Positions 39,544-50,588 of a stretch of DNA of 64,000 nucleotides are shown in pieces. The stretch lies in assembly GCA_030374805.1 (NCBI GenBank), contig JARGSG010000040.1, positions 186,001 to 250,000 on the forward strand, given 5' to 3'. The notes beneath the pieces were generated by a model, which ran no database searches, was not told where the DNA came from, and worked only from the letters and a program-made list of their open reading frames with translations. The DNA is from Gracilaria gracilis. Lineage: Eukaryota > Rhodophyta > Florideophyceae > Gracilariales > Gracilariaceae. The position numbers and the translations under genes were made by a program. Position 1 is the first letter of the stretch; the number at the start of each line of letters is the position of its first letter.

Positions 39544-40442
39544 ATGCCGCGAACAAAACGAATTCGATTAACTGACGATTCTGCTGCCGTCCGCCGCCTA
39601 CATCAAATGTTCAATTGTGGAGAACTAACAGGTGATGAACCAGCATCAGATGTACAGAACATGGATCGTCTTTTTGAACCTTTTTAACATGCAACTTTCA
39701 AGAATAAGTATAACAAAATTCGAGACCTGAAGTTCAATGAAAATGGTAGGAGTACTTTTCTTTGTTTTGCAGGTTTCCGTATTTTTTGGTTCTTTTGGAA
39801 TTTACTAACATTTTTTTTGAAGACCGACTAGGGCGTTTGTTGAAACCAAGATGCTCTGCAGGGCCCTCAATTTCAAACAAAGCCATTTTAATTTCGATTA
39901 TGATGAAAAGGAGAAGGAGAATGACCTGGAAACTTGTTCGGAAGAAGAAATAGCCAAGAAGAGCAAGTTGGGGCTTTCGGAATTCTTTCCGTTGGTTTTA
40001 AAATCTGTGTGGGACCATGAAGTGACCATGACTAAGAATGTAGGTTTGGCTATTTTGTTGCCATCCGGAATTTTTAAGTCAGCAATCTATAGCCACGTTG
40101 TATAGAACGGAAAGGTGTTGGACCTGGTTATAGACTGGCCCGATGTGATGACGGATCCTCTCAAGCTCTTCAAGTTTTTTTTTCAAAGCAGTTTGATCCT
40201 TTAAAACCATATCATCCAAAAATTGGGGGGTTCAATAAGGCGTTGAAAGAGTTACGAAAAGAACGTTATCAAAAGATTCAGTCTTTTTGTACCATTGACC
40301 TACCTTTTGTTGTGGATACTTATGTTCCTTTGAGGCAAGTGCTTAACTTTAGTGATGGGCTACGGGTGCTTTAAATTGAATTGAAGGCGCCAAATGACAA
40401 GTACGCAAAGGAGGATGATGTTGACGAAGTTATTGTTAATTA
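39544..40442 (+). pseudogene. Transposon accessory gene, degenerate copy (element A)
   Basis: Reads MPRTKRIRLTDDSAAVRRLH, QMFNCGELTGDEPASDV, FEPF, TAA, ATFKNKYNKIRDLKF. Then, in other frames: LSEFFPLVLKSVWDHE..LAILLPSGIFKSA, stop, GKVLDLVIDWPDVMTDPL, and KPYHPKIGGFNKALKELRKE, FCTIDLPFVVDTYV, VLNFSDGLRVL, ending DEVIVN at 40,442. Every block has a counterpart in the same order in the intact copy at 45,985-46,892 (RLT.NS.AI, MF.NGEL.GEE, TF.KKY.EI, INLPSGI.K, L.LSIQWP.PM, F..ALK..R, I.LPI.VVS, FEYVDE). Several stops and frameshifts make it dead. The function is unknown. Confidence 0.8.
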
Positions 40443-43400
40443 GGTCTCGGTTTGTTTATTTTTTACATGATTGGAAGTATATATTTACTTGAAACCATTG
40501 GTCTGAATATTGATATTTGCGATAAAAATGTAGATAGAGTATTGATAAAATAGGTTGAATATACATTTGGCTGAACCGTGAAGACTACTAATTCGTGGAA
40601 CTGCTTTTATCTACATAAAACTGGTCGGATTTCCCGCTATTCCCAGCAAGTCACAATGTAATTTCTCCGATCTGCGAGCTTCACATCGAAGACACTACAC
40701 CCAACTTGCGCTCCAACCAATTATCAACTGAGTCTGAAATCTCTATATATCGCGCTGCGGTAGTCAGTTGCCACCCATGTTGTCGATGTTTCATTTCTAT
40801 TTGACCATCTGTAGGGAAATGGGAGGAACATCATAACGTCTATTCTTTCCTACCATTCCTTAACATCTGATCCATCTGAAGAAATTAGCAAACGCCGGAG
40901 TACCCGAATACATCACAGCAGTTGCAGAAAGTCTTACAATTTTGTGTTTCAGGGGGATGCAGAAGGGGGGGGGGGGGGGGGGGATTGTCTTGGGCATGGA
41001 CGGTTTCGGTTTTTTGCCCTTTCAACAGAGCTCAGACTTCTGTTCAAATTCTACTCTATTATCGTACAATTACTCTTTCTATGATTTGAGAGCCTTACTC
41101 TCGTAATCCTAAGTGATTACTATCCACGACTGAACTTCATAGAAACAGCCCAAAGCCAGCGTTTTAGCCATTGAATCAGTCCAACAACGTGTAGAAGTAG
41201 TACATGTCTTGAGAGTTGGTTATGATACGAACAAGGTCCACTTCCTTTGCATTGGGGCCTTCTCATGTGCGCAATGGAGATAATGTCATCATCAAAGAAA
41301 CATGTATGACTACAATGAGAAACAAGGCTATCCCTGAAACGTCGTATCTGAAGGGCAAATTCTGGATGGATCCGCAATCGTGTCGTCAAAGAAAGGGGAT
41401 ACTACCAGTCGCAGTACCTTTCGTAAGGGGGTGGATACTCCTAACTCATGCAAATTTCTGTTGTCCTCTACATGGCAGTTCTAAAAGCTCTACTTAAACA
41501 CTTCTGCAAGACTCCAGGCGTTTCTGTATTTCTTTAGAAAGTATCTCAAATCGAATTGATATGTTGTTGCAGCTTTATTCTCAAGCCGTTCAAAAGAAGA
41601 AAACAATATCCATTAATGTCAATCGTGCTTGTGCAATTTATGTAAACTGTTTAATTCCGAAGCATGCTCCTCAAACGCATGATTCTATTTGAAAGTAAAG
41701 GATTCATGCAAATGAGAAAAACTTTGGATTGAGAAAAGCATTTTCATCTTGCTATTGGAGCTTTGCGCCTGTTCTTTTGAGAAGCTTGCTTCTCGAAGAG
41801 CTGATTCATACATCTCAGAAGCTATCTTTTTCCATCTCCATGTAAAACTTGGATATTTCTGAAACTGAATTGCGTAACACGTTCATGAACGGCGCTAGAA
41901 CAAAGAAGTCGCAAGGCTCCATGAGCTTTGCGACCTTCTTGTTTTGGAAAGCTTGCTTTTCACAGCCTTGATTAATCTCTCCCGCAGTAGTGCGGAATAC
42001 ACCAGGGCAGTATCTGTAGGAAGATGTGTGAGTCTTGGGTCTGAAGGACGGTTTGTCTCAGTCTTCCATCCCCAGTTTACTTCGCTAGCTGCGGTATTTA
42101 TGCAAACTGCACGAAGCAGTTTGCTCACCAACTATGCTACATTTTGGATTAACTCTGACTGCTTGCTCCGCGCAGTCCGTTTGGAACGCTGTGGAGACTA
42201 CCTGCTCTGAAACGGTCTGCGCCTTGTGCATCCAAATATTCAGAGCAGTGATGGTCCCTCAGAACGTTGCAGTGTGGTCACTGCACCGTTCTGGAGACAT
42301 TCTGTTCCATCTATCCGTTTGTAGTCCCATTACAGTATCGAATGATACAAAAAAACTGCCACAGGTCATAACACAGCTGACACAAGACGCTAAGGATGTA
42401 AATTTGTTGTTCGGTACTGGGCATCGGTTTAAAATGTAGAACTGAGGTGCTGAAAGGGGGAGAGGAAAACGGAAGGGTACTCTCACTCGAAGTTGCCTTT
42501 TTTTTGTGAGTTAACGTCGGGAGTTCGGACGGCCTTTTATGCGTACCCCGCCGAGCTAGGTGACGGCTGACTCGACAGACATGATTGTACTTGTACATCA
42601 CGCTAGCAGCCAAACGCCTTTCAGAAAACTATCTGACATAACCCTGACTACGCAATTGCTATTACTGCCTATATGTTAACCTACTGCATGCTCATATCAA
42701 AGATTTGAAAAGCAAGCTTTTCAAGGCAAGAGGACCCCAGAGCACCGTTCCGAGAAATATCCTTTACTTCTTGTATAGCTTGAATTAAAAAATTCCACAA
42801 TAATAGTCACAATAATAGTCGCCGCGGAATCTTTTCAAGCTTGCTCCGCAAGTACATGTTCTAAAGTAAAGTAAAGAGCTGATATTCTCAAGAGATATAG
42901 ATTTGCTAGATATAGAGCACTCAATTAGTTTCAACCGAATTTGATAAAACATATAAAGGAACATGCTTTACATATTCTTATTCATATATCCAGAAGCAAT
43001 CGAGCTTCTTCGAATCTTGCAAAACGAATAAATTTTTGAAGGCATAGAGATGATAGCTGAATATTGTTTAAAGGTTCAATCAGCGCATTAGTTTGAGGAT
43101 GTTCAGCACATTGACAATAACTTGAGCAAGTATTGCAATATTCTCTAAATGGGCAGATCTGCAGAATGCAACATGAAGAGCTCCCATACAAAAGGATTCC
43201 CATGGGTCCACAATATATAAGTATTCTATATATAAGCGGAAATGTTGAAATGCTACCTTTATTTGGCGGAAATATCCAAATTACGGAGAAGTGATACTAT
43301 TTTGACCGATTTTGCTTGAATCAGATTAAAAAATTCATCTGCTTGTCATAAGCCTAGCCTGTTTGAGCTTTGCGATTATTTTAGTTCAGGTTTGGAATGT

Positions 43401-43661
43401 TAAGATTATAGTATTTTATTTACAATCTTTGTAATCAATTTGAAGACATGCAAGAAAGATCTGCTTCGTGTGCTATTATCAACGGTACAGGGTACTGAGC
43501 ACCGAATGCATAGACACATATGATCAGCAGCAAAGTACGAGAACGTAAGTTTTGAAACACTTCTGGGGATGCATGGAGAGCCAGGTGAACAATGAACGCC
43601 AAAAAATATAAGAAAATCGAGTATGACCAACAACTAAAAAATTTAATGTTCAGTCAGACTT
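40443..43661. other. AT-rich region without recognised genes
   Basis: No frame has convincing protein character. A run of 19 G (40,965-40,983) is the most striking feature. GAAAAGCTTGCTTTTC-like and CTTGCTTCTCGAAGAGC-like short inverted motifs recur between 41.7 and 42.9 kb. Frames at 41,216-41,497 (+) and 42,134-42,439 (+) were examined and not accepted. Confidence 0.4.
40965..40983 (+). repeat. Homopolymer run of 19 G
   Basis: Nineteen consecutive G in an otherwise AT-rich setting; read length errors are possible here. Confidence 0.85.
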
Positions 43662-44288
43662 TTAATTGTTAGAAGTAGATGAAGATCCAATCTGCATTTG
43701 CTGAATGCAGAGAGTGCAAACCAACGGAAGCGCTACCACTGCAGCGCTCTGAAATATCTCGTACCATTTCGAACCTTTGAAACGCTCCATTAATCCTGCA
43801 GCAGGGGCCCCATATGAGACTGGAGCTACAGGCACAGGCAGTGTAGCGTCCGAGGCCATAATTAGAGGTGGAGACGAAACAGGAGGTTCTTCGGACGGCA
43901 CATCAGGATCCAATTGTTGATTAGAACCAGGAGCTGATGCTGCAGCTGCAGCTGCAGCTACAGGTAACTGATTTGAAATTCTTCCAAGCCAAAAGCTGTT
44001 GATTAAATCAATTTCTTCTGTTGAAACAAATGTATTTGGTAGAAACATATCCGGGTATCCCACTTCAAAATTCCCGGAATGAAGCTGTCTCACAACCCTC
44101 GCGAGGCGAAATGTGCCGTGATGTTTGTTAAATAAAAGCAACTCTGTTCCAGAAGTAATGTTAACAGCCTGCTCTAGCTTGCTGGGTAGTAAATGGTAGC
44201 CTGCGGGCACCGGAACATTCTGTTCTTGAACCAAATATTTGTTTTCGCCAGGATTGAAAAGTGTTCTGTAATGCGTTGGGCTAGGCAT
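43662..44288 (-). CDS. Unrecognised 208-residue protein with Ala/Pro linker and C-terminal hydrophobic helix
   Basis: ATG 44,288 (MPSPTHYRTLFNPGENKYLV); a TATAAAAA box lies about 92-99 nt upstream on the minus strand (44,380-44,387). N-terminal ~110 residues look folded (SGTELLLFNKHHGTFRLARV, FEVGYPDMFLPNTFVSTEE). A poly-Ala/Pro/Ser linker follows, encoded partly by a GCT repeat. It ends with WYEIFQSAAVVALPLVCTLC, which could be a tail anchor. It sits in the AT-rich mobile block 1.7 kb from accessory gene B and could belong to the same element, but no second copy is seen. Confidence 0.55.
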   Translation of the reverse strand: MPSPTHYRTLFNPGENKYLVQEQNVPVPAGYHLLPSKLEQAVNITSGTELLLFNKHHGTFRLARVVRQLHSGNFEVGYPDMFLPNTFVSTEEIDLINSFWLGRISNQLPVAAAAAAASAPGSNQQLDPDVPSEEPPVSSPPLIMASDATLPVPVAPVSYGAPAAGLMERFKGSKWYEIFQSAAVVALPLVCTLCIQQMQIGSSSTSNN

Positions 44289-44379
44289 TTTAGGGTTGTC
44301 GCTTTTGTCTCTACAAGTTCTTTGGACTCAGGGAACTGTTTTAAGAGAAAAGCGTTGACTGACAATAATCAGTGAACTT

Positions 44380-44387
44380 TTTTTATA
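44380..44387 (-). promoter_or_regulatory. TATA box for the 43.7-44.3 kb gene
   Basis: Reads TATAAAAA on the minus strand, 92-99 nt before the ATG at 44,288. Confidence 0.45.
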
Positions 44388-44399
44388 GAATAGATTTGA

Positions 44400-45980
44400 C
44401 AGACAATAGTCTCTAATTTGTTTCCCGTGGAGTTGTTGTTTTACGGTTTTTCTCTGTTGTTTTTAAGTAGTAATTATTACTACACAGTTTTCATATCGCT
44501 GCTGAATATAGAGCGCATAACATAGTCTCTGTTTATGAAATTTATGTAGCACAGCAGAGGCGCAGCCTCGACAGCGTATTTTCAACATCATCTCGATGAA
44601 GTGTATATTCGCGACGCTTTGGAACAAGCAAAAAAAAGGTTTCATTTAAAGTGTGACCCACGAATAAGAAATCGGAGTTTCTGTTGTTTGTGACTATATA
44701 CAACTACTTTTTGCTTCTACACGTAGTGGTTGTCAGTTAGTTAATAGTCACTTAAATTTTGTACTAGTTAGTCAGTCACAAAAATACGACCCTGAATCAC
44801 ATAGCGAGACAAGAGCCAGTGCGGTAAGCCGTACATACCAACCAGGTGAGGTGTTTCGTTGGCAAGTGTGCGGTGGGAAAAATGTTGTGCCACCGACCTA
44901 AAAAGAAATATCGCTAAGACCTGTTTTGCGTAGAGTAAAAACGACAGAAATCCCATTAGTTTTCATGTTTATGAAGCGATGTACGTTGTAGTGCAGCGAA
45001 CGTACGAGAATTATGTAAGAAATTCGTCTTCTTACATCCAGTAATCTCATTCTCTAGCTTTTCAAGTGGATAACTATGGATGCAACGTGCTGATTTTGAT
45101 AAAAGTTTCTTCTAGTAGTGTTTAAAAGTTGTTTCGGTCCTGACTAGTTAGAAGTGACTGTATGCAAGACCACTTCTTTGTCAGAACAGCCTTCAAAACT
45201 GATAAGGGTTCGATTAAGAGATGTCTTTGGCAACACTTAGGCTGAAGGCCGTAGTTCAAGTTCTTTGAACAGTGTTAGCCATCCACATGATATTCACGCT
45301 ACAGAGTTGAGTTGTGAGAGAGTAGCACAGCTACCAGTTAATACCAAATGGCTGCGAAATAGAAGTGTCATAGATGGTCTGGTGTTTTGCAAATTGCGTT
45401 TCATCCAAACCATCCAACCGCGCCTCGTCTCAAACAAGGTCAGGTTGTCACTGCAACTGTCGCAGAAAGAATATCAAAAACTACCCTCATCGATGCGTAT
45501 ACGTAGCTCATCTTCGTCCGCTGTCTTATGACCAATGTCAAGCAAAGCAGTCAACCTTTCAATCGTTACAACTGGCTTCTCAACATTTTGCTGCTCAAAA
45601 TGTGACGGCCATGTTCTTGGAGATACAGATATCTGTCCTGTCCCAGATGCGAATACTCTACCACAATCTTTTTGTTCTGGGGGATGCGGGTTTTGACAAC
45701 CTGTCGTCAAACGGCCTGGGAATGTAGAACTTAGTGCATTGATATCTTCTATGCTCTTCTTACTTGTTGGTCATTTTTGGTCCTTCTTTAGTAGTATTAC
45801 AATCATATGAAACACATTTAACAACAACTAGTATGAACAAGTGAAGTTCTCTTCAGATGAAAAAGGCATTACTGACAACAAAACAAACTTGCAAAAAATG
45901 CCAAAACCGTAAACAAACAATCGAACACATTTTAATTATAAGCGACATGAATCACAACTTAGAGTCTAGCAATGACTGAG
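44400..45980. other. AT-rich stretch without an accepted gene
   Basis: A minus-strand frame (45,710 down to about 45,290, broken at 45,474) reads RVFASGTGQISVSPRTWPSH and SDNLTLFETRRG and may be another decayed gene; it is unassigned. Confidence 0.3.
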
Positions 45981-45984
45981 TAAT

Positions 45985-46892
45985 TTACTCATCGACGTAC
46001 TCAAAGTCAGCAGTATTTTTCCCTCCATGAGAATATTGCTCTGTCTGACCCTTCAGTCGAACGTAGACAACTTTGGACCCGTCCTTAAATACAATATTGT
46101 TATACTGCAACTCTGAAACGACCAAAATCGGCAAGGGAATGCGCGCAACGGAAAGAACATCGCTACTCTTAAAATCTCTTCGACCTTTTAAGGCCGCTTC
46201 GAAGCCAATGTATTCCGGATGGAAATTAGTGTACAAACCGTGGTTTCCATGCTTTAACCATTTGGCATGAAGGGTTTGAACATTAATCATAGGTTTTGGC
46301 CATTGTATGCTCAGCTCCAATTCATTTCCTTCCTTTACAACCTGTATGCCAAAGTCCTCTTTACCTATACCAGACGGTAGATTAATCGCACAAGTGCACC
46401 TCGGCGTGGTGGTTTGGGGTTCTTGCCATTCAGAAATTAGATATAATGGCTTGAATATCTCTGTCTCTAACGACCCACCATCTCCAACGTCGACGTCACT
46501 AGAAATAAATTCTTTACCAGCACTGCCATTACGAAAAACATCTGGATCATCATTGTCTTCATCGGAATCGACAACGGGAATAGGAAGGGATGCGGTTGAC
46601 CTAGAGCGCAAAACATCTTGACCTGTACTCAGATTCCTGCATTGTTAGAATTCATCAGTTGAAAAGAATGATATGGATTGAAAAGCTTACCATTACCTGG
46701 AAGGTACATTGCCTTGATTTCGTGGTACTTCTTTCGGAAGGTGGGCAGCTTGTGTGCTCTGAAAATCTCGCTGCTCGACCACACGTCCACAGGACTTTCT
46801 TCTCCGTTCAACTCTCCATTCTTAAACATAGCAATCAACATCTTAATTGCCTTCGAGTTCTTAGTCAATCTCGGAGAGTGACCTTTCTTCAT
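45985..46892 (-). CDS. Transposon accessory gene, intact two-exon copy (element B)
   Basis: Exon 1 from ATG 46,892 (MKKGHSPRLTKNSKAIKMLI, MFKNGELNGEESPVDVW, LPTFRKKYHEIKAMYLPG) ends at 46,697. An intron of 74 nt (46,696-46,623, GTAATG..TACAG) joins it to exon 2 (46,622-45,985): LRSRSTASLPIPVVDSDEDN, CTCAINLPSGIGKEDFGIQV, LELSIQWPKPMINVQTLHAK, RIPLPILVVSELQYNNIVF and the end DFEYVDE. The frame is open upstream of 46,892 to 47,165, but similarity to copy A starts at this ATG. Two independent copies with the same block order show it is a true gene. The ~275-residue product has no family I recognise: a short N-terminal domain, an acidic linker, and a beta-rich C-terminal domain. Confidence 0.8.
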
Positions 46893-48146
46893 GGTTGGTA
46901 AACTTGTGAAGGGCGGGTGGTTGATGAAATGAACTCTTGATATGAAGCTCAGGAAGATACGCTCTAGCTGTTCTTTCCACTTATATATCTCTAATAGGGG
47001 CTCAGCTGCGATCTTCAACCGCCTTACTGTCAACCGCAATTCAGATTTTCTTCTTAATGAGATACATCGAAGGTAAACAAAAATTGACACTGTAACGCAT
47101 ATGTGTTGCCGCCACTTGGACAAAAACATTCTATCATTATGGCATGCGTTTGAACTGTCATTCAAACCATGCGTGAATTACTACGAGCAACAAGGTGCTG
47201 TCAGCCTGGGATAAATCAATGAGAGGCGTCTTAATATTTTTTGTAAAGCGTATATTTTCAACAATTATACATTGGACAAACGCTCTTTCAGCGTCCTTTC
47301 TTACTTCATCTACTACAAAGAAGTTCACAATATATCCCTCCTTGCTCAGTAGAAGACTTTTCTCTGACCCGCACAAGCATTCGAAAATTCCAATTTCACG
47401 ATTGCAACTCAATAGCGTTCTTCACCTATGTATATATTAAGACAAAAAAAGCTTATAATTCGTTTTCAATTTCTTAATATTTGTATTATAACACGCACGA
47501 TATATCCTGAAAAGCGGTATATAAACAAAAGCTTTATACACATACCAAGAAACCGGAGCCATTTTTAACAGTTTCAAAGTTTGCTCTCACCTCATGACAG
47601 AAGCGGTAAACGCAAAAACTGGTTTACCAATCCATCGAGTAGCAATGGCTCGAGTGAGGAGGATACTGAACTTTCTTCTCTGCGGTATATCTTGCATAAG
47701 ATATAAAGCACATCCTTACCAATCTTTCACGACCATACTCTGCTTATAATACTGAACTTGTAAGTCAGAAATGTATATCTTGAAAACCATTTCTTTACAG
47801 TTTACTGCGACATGCCGTTTAGACACTAGACCATATGAACGTGTCTTTATTGCTCCGGAGCTGCTTCGAAATCTTAATTACACAACTACGGTCAAGCCGG
47901 CCACGTTACAACATATATCTGTTGAGACGATGTATGAGAACTTAACAGCGTCAACCTCAAAAAGTCTTGAAGTCATAGAATTACATTGCAATGTTCAATT
48001 GTAGAATCAAATGCACTTAATGACACTGGTTCTTGACGATGACGCAGTACTAATTTGTCATTGCCACTTCAACCTGTATATTCGATGCCCTTTCTTCAAT
48101 AGAGCCTTTCAAGAAGATACATTGCTGCGCTACATGGTGTATTGAA
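46893..48146. other. Divergent intergenic region of element B
   Basis: About 1.25 kb between the starts of the accessory gene and the transposase. Frames at 47,158-47,412 (-) and 47,771-48,004 (+; RLDTRPYERVFIAPELLRNL) exist but lack support. Confidence 0.4.
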
Positions 48147-49062
48147 GTGGTGATAGTCAGACCAGTCCCGATGAGTGCCGCAATAACCTTTCTGAGGGAA
48201 GGAGAACTGTTGATTCCAAGATTAAGTTCGCAATCATCTTGTACTAAGCTAAGGATTTTTCGTTCTTTTTTTGGAGTATCTCCGTTGCTCTGTTCAATAC
48301 TGTGGAATGAAGTCCCAAACACCGTTTTGTATGCTTTCGAACCAAAGCATTTAATGTGGGCTTTACTTTTTTTGAAGGTTTATGCCACAGAGTCTGTTCA
48401 CGCTTCGTTTTGCAAAGTGAATGAGAAGACATTTCGGGACAAGGTATGGGAAATGCTTTACACGCTTTCGAGTATTTCTATGGTAAGTGAAAACCGGTTT
48501 TTGCTTTTCTATATTCACATATCTAACATTCTAATAGGTTGATTTAAGTGAGCGTTTCGTGTCTATAAGTCCGCTGCAAAACTGTTATATGTCGATCGAT
48601 GGAACGGATGTCCCAATTAATGAGCCGTACCCTTTTGACCCAAAATGGTATTCTCATAAATTTCATGGGCCTGGGCTTCGTTATGAGATTGCCATTTCAT
48701 TGTCTACGGGTAATGCCGTTTGGGCTACTGGTCCTTATCCGTGTGGAAGTCACACTGACTTAAAAATATATCAGAATGATCTGAAAAAAAGGTTATCAGA
48801 TTGCGAGAAAGTGATTGCGGATGATGGTTATGTCGATCCAACTTGTTTGAGAAGTTCTACCACAGCGTCTTTGTTTACCACAAAAATTATTACGCGACAG
48901 AGAGCAAAGCACGAGTGTTTCAATTCCCGATTGAAGCAGTTTAATGTTTTGGATTCGAAGTTTCGGCATCCCTTATCAAAGCATAACTATTGCTTTTATG
49001 CTGTATTGAATATTGTCTACTTGTCAGTATCACATGGAGAAGTCATTTTTAAGTCTGAGTAA
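48147..49062 (+). CDS. DDE transposase (DDE_Tnp_4/PIF-Harbinger-like), element B
   Basis: Exon 1 (from ATG 48,147, or the ATG at 48,171, to 48,482) reads FFGVSPLLCSILWNEV, EPKHLMWALLFLKVYATESV and NEKTFRDKVWEMLYTLSSIS. A 55-nt intron (48,483-48,537; GTAAGT..AATAG) is followed by exon 2: VDLSERFVSISPLQNCYMSI, DGTDVPINEPYPFDPKWYSH, KFHGPGLRYEIAIS, GPYPCGSHTDLKIYQNDL, VIADDGYVDPTCL and RAKHECFNSRLKQFNVLDSK. Catalytic residues: D of IDGTD, D of HTDLKIY (or D of ADDGY) and E of HECFNSRLKQF. A helix-turn-helix-like region precedes the catalytic domain. The frame is intact, so the element could be active. Gene start is uncertain. Confidence 0.85.
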
Positions 49063-49064
49063 GC

Positions 49065-49555
49065 TGTAGAGCTTTTTAAAGCACGTAACGTTTGATTATG
49101 AGATTGTTTTTGTCTTATGTAACTGGAGCAAACTCTACATAGTTGTGATGTTCTTTACACAGCATTGGATGCATATTAAAGTTATTGCTGTTAATTTTTA
49201 CGTACGAAAAGTCCTCGCTCTTCAGTATTGTTCGCCGCTGTCATAAGATATTGTGACAAAGATTGAGGTTTTATAAAAATTGTTAACTTCTTTACTACAA
49301 AATGTGTCTCGGTATATTTTGGTCTCGTGCCACTACCCGCATCCCCCCGATTCAGTTACCGGCCAAACAATGTATATACGTGCACATCAAATCAATGGAC
49401 ACTACGGGAGATCAAAACTGTCCTTATGCATTCCTCACACCGTCCTCACAGAATTTCAATACAACTTCCTGCCACTGACCCCTCCTTAACACAAGTGGAT
49501 AAAATCTTCGGCTTCATTCGCGCTGTCGATGTGTAAGACTGAGCTCAAGGAGATA
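49065..49555. other. AT-rich tail of element B
   Basis: No gene seen. The outer boundary and inverted terminal repeats of the element are not identifiable by eye. Confidence 0.4.
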
Positions 49556-49559
49556 CCTT

Positions 49560-49790
49560 GCCATGGATGCTTTTTGGAGTGTAAAGCATTGCAGCGGCAC
49601 TAATACTAACTACTTTGTATGTAATAAGAGAAAGAGGTTGTTTGTGGAAGAAAAGCCTTTTGCGGCAGCTGATGTTACCATATGTCTGTTTAACTTGTTT
49701 CATGTTTACCAATGCCAGCGCCTTGAGATACATATCGTAACTGTGATCAAGTCGTTGGCTCCCATGGAAATCGCGTTGATAGAAAGAATC
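49560..49790 (+). repeat. Inverted-repeat arm 1 (about 230 bp)
   Basis: About 80% identical to the reverse complement of 51,785-52,025; both share runs such as AAGCCTTTTGCG, GAGATACATATCGT and GTGATCAAGTCGTTGGCTCC. Both strands are open in both arms (e.g. MYLKALALV on one strand), so it is unclear whether it ever encoded protein. Confidence 0.75.
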
Positions 49791-49924
49791 GCTTTTAGGG
49801 GCTAGCTATGTTTGTCATGCTGTTTGGAAACGGAGTAGTACATGCTGATGAGTTTCACTTGGTTTGATCCATCTGAGCAGTGCTTATCGTGCTGATGAGT
49901 ATCGCGTACAATATGTAATATCAT

Positions 49925-50520
49925 TAAGATATTGTGCGTGTGTGCTCGCCGACACGCGACGCACACGCGCACGGCGCATTTTGAAGAAAAAAACGGGCGC
50001 CACACACCGCCATGACGTGATGCTCACAAGCGGCAGCAGCATGACGTGGTCGCGCCACGCCTTGTCAGCAGCACGCGTGGGCGCACGTGCCGACAGGCGG
50101 TGGCGACACGCGGCAGGCGGTGGCCACATGCGGCAGGCGGTGGTTGGTAGGCGGCCGATCTCATAGTGTGTAAGTTATGATACAGTAAAAGGCGGCGCGC
50201 AGACTGTGGTGGCAGAGTTTGTGGTTCAAGAGCCGACCGCGCAGCGCGCAGGCGGCGTCGTGGCGCGCGCGTACGCGCGGCGGTGGGCGAGCGCGCGCTG
50301 GCGGTGGCCGTGGGCGCGCACAGTGAAGCAGTAGCGGTAAGCGCGGCTCGCGCGGCAGTAGCGGTAGGCGTGCGCGCGCGCGTACGCGCGGCTGTGCACA
50401 GGTTTGTATCGACAGGTGCCATTGCCTTCCTTGTGAGCCACGAGAAAAACAGTGGCGCTTGTCGATACAAACACGTGCAAGCGCTCTGTCCTTTTGCTAG
50501 TTTATTGAGCATCTATGCGG
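49925..50520. repeat. GC-rich island with 21-bp repeats and an imperfect hairpin
   Basis: Three 21-bp GGCAGGCGGTGGC-type units at about 50,093-50,145, then CGCGCGTACGCGCG-rich DNA. The hairpin at 50,403-50,471 has perfect 12-bp arms (TTTGTATCGACA / TGTCGATACAAA). Confidence 0.7.
50403..50471. other. Hairpin with perfect 12-bp arms
   Basis: TTTGTATCGACA (50,403-50,414) pairs with TGTCGATACAAA (50,460-50,471); the inner ~11 bp on each side pair imperfectly (AGGTGCCATTG / CAGTGGCGCTT). Confidence 0.75.
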
Positions 50521-50588
50521 CTCATAATGCTCCTTCGATAGAGTGAATCTTAAATCATTATCGCCAGCAAAGAGGCGGGGGGTCTGTT

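Noticed and set aside
31400-49900. Endogenous large DNA virus or Maverick/Polinton island
   Set aside because: No capsid, protein-primed DNA polymerase, packaging ATPase or retroviral-type integrase was seen in the block apart from copia; the genes fit a small DDE transposon.
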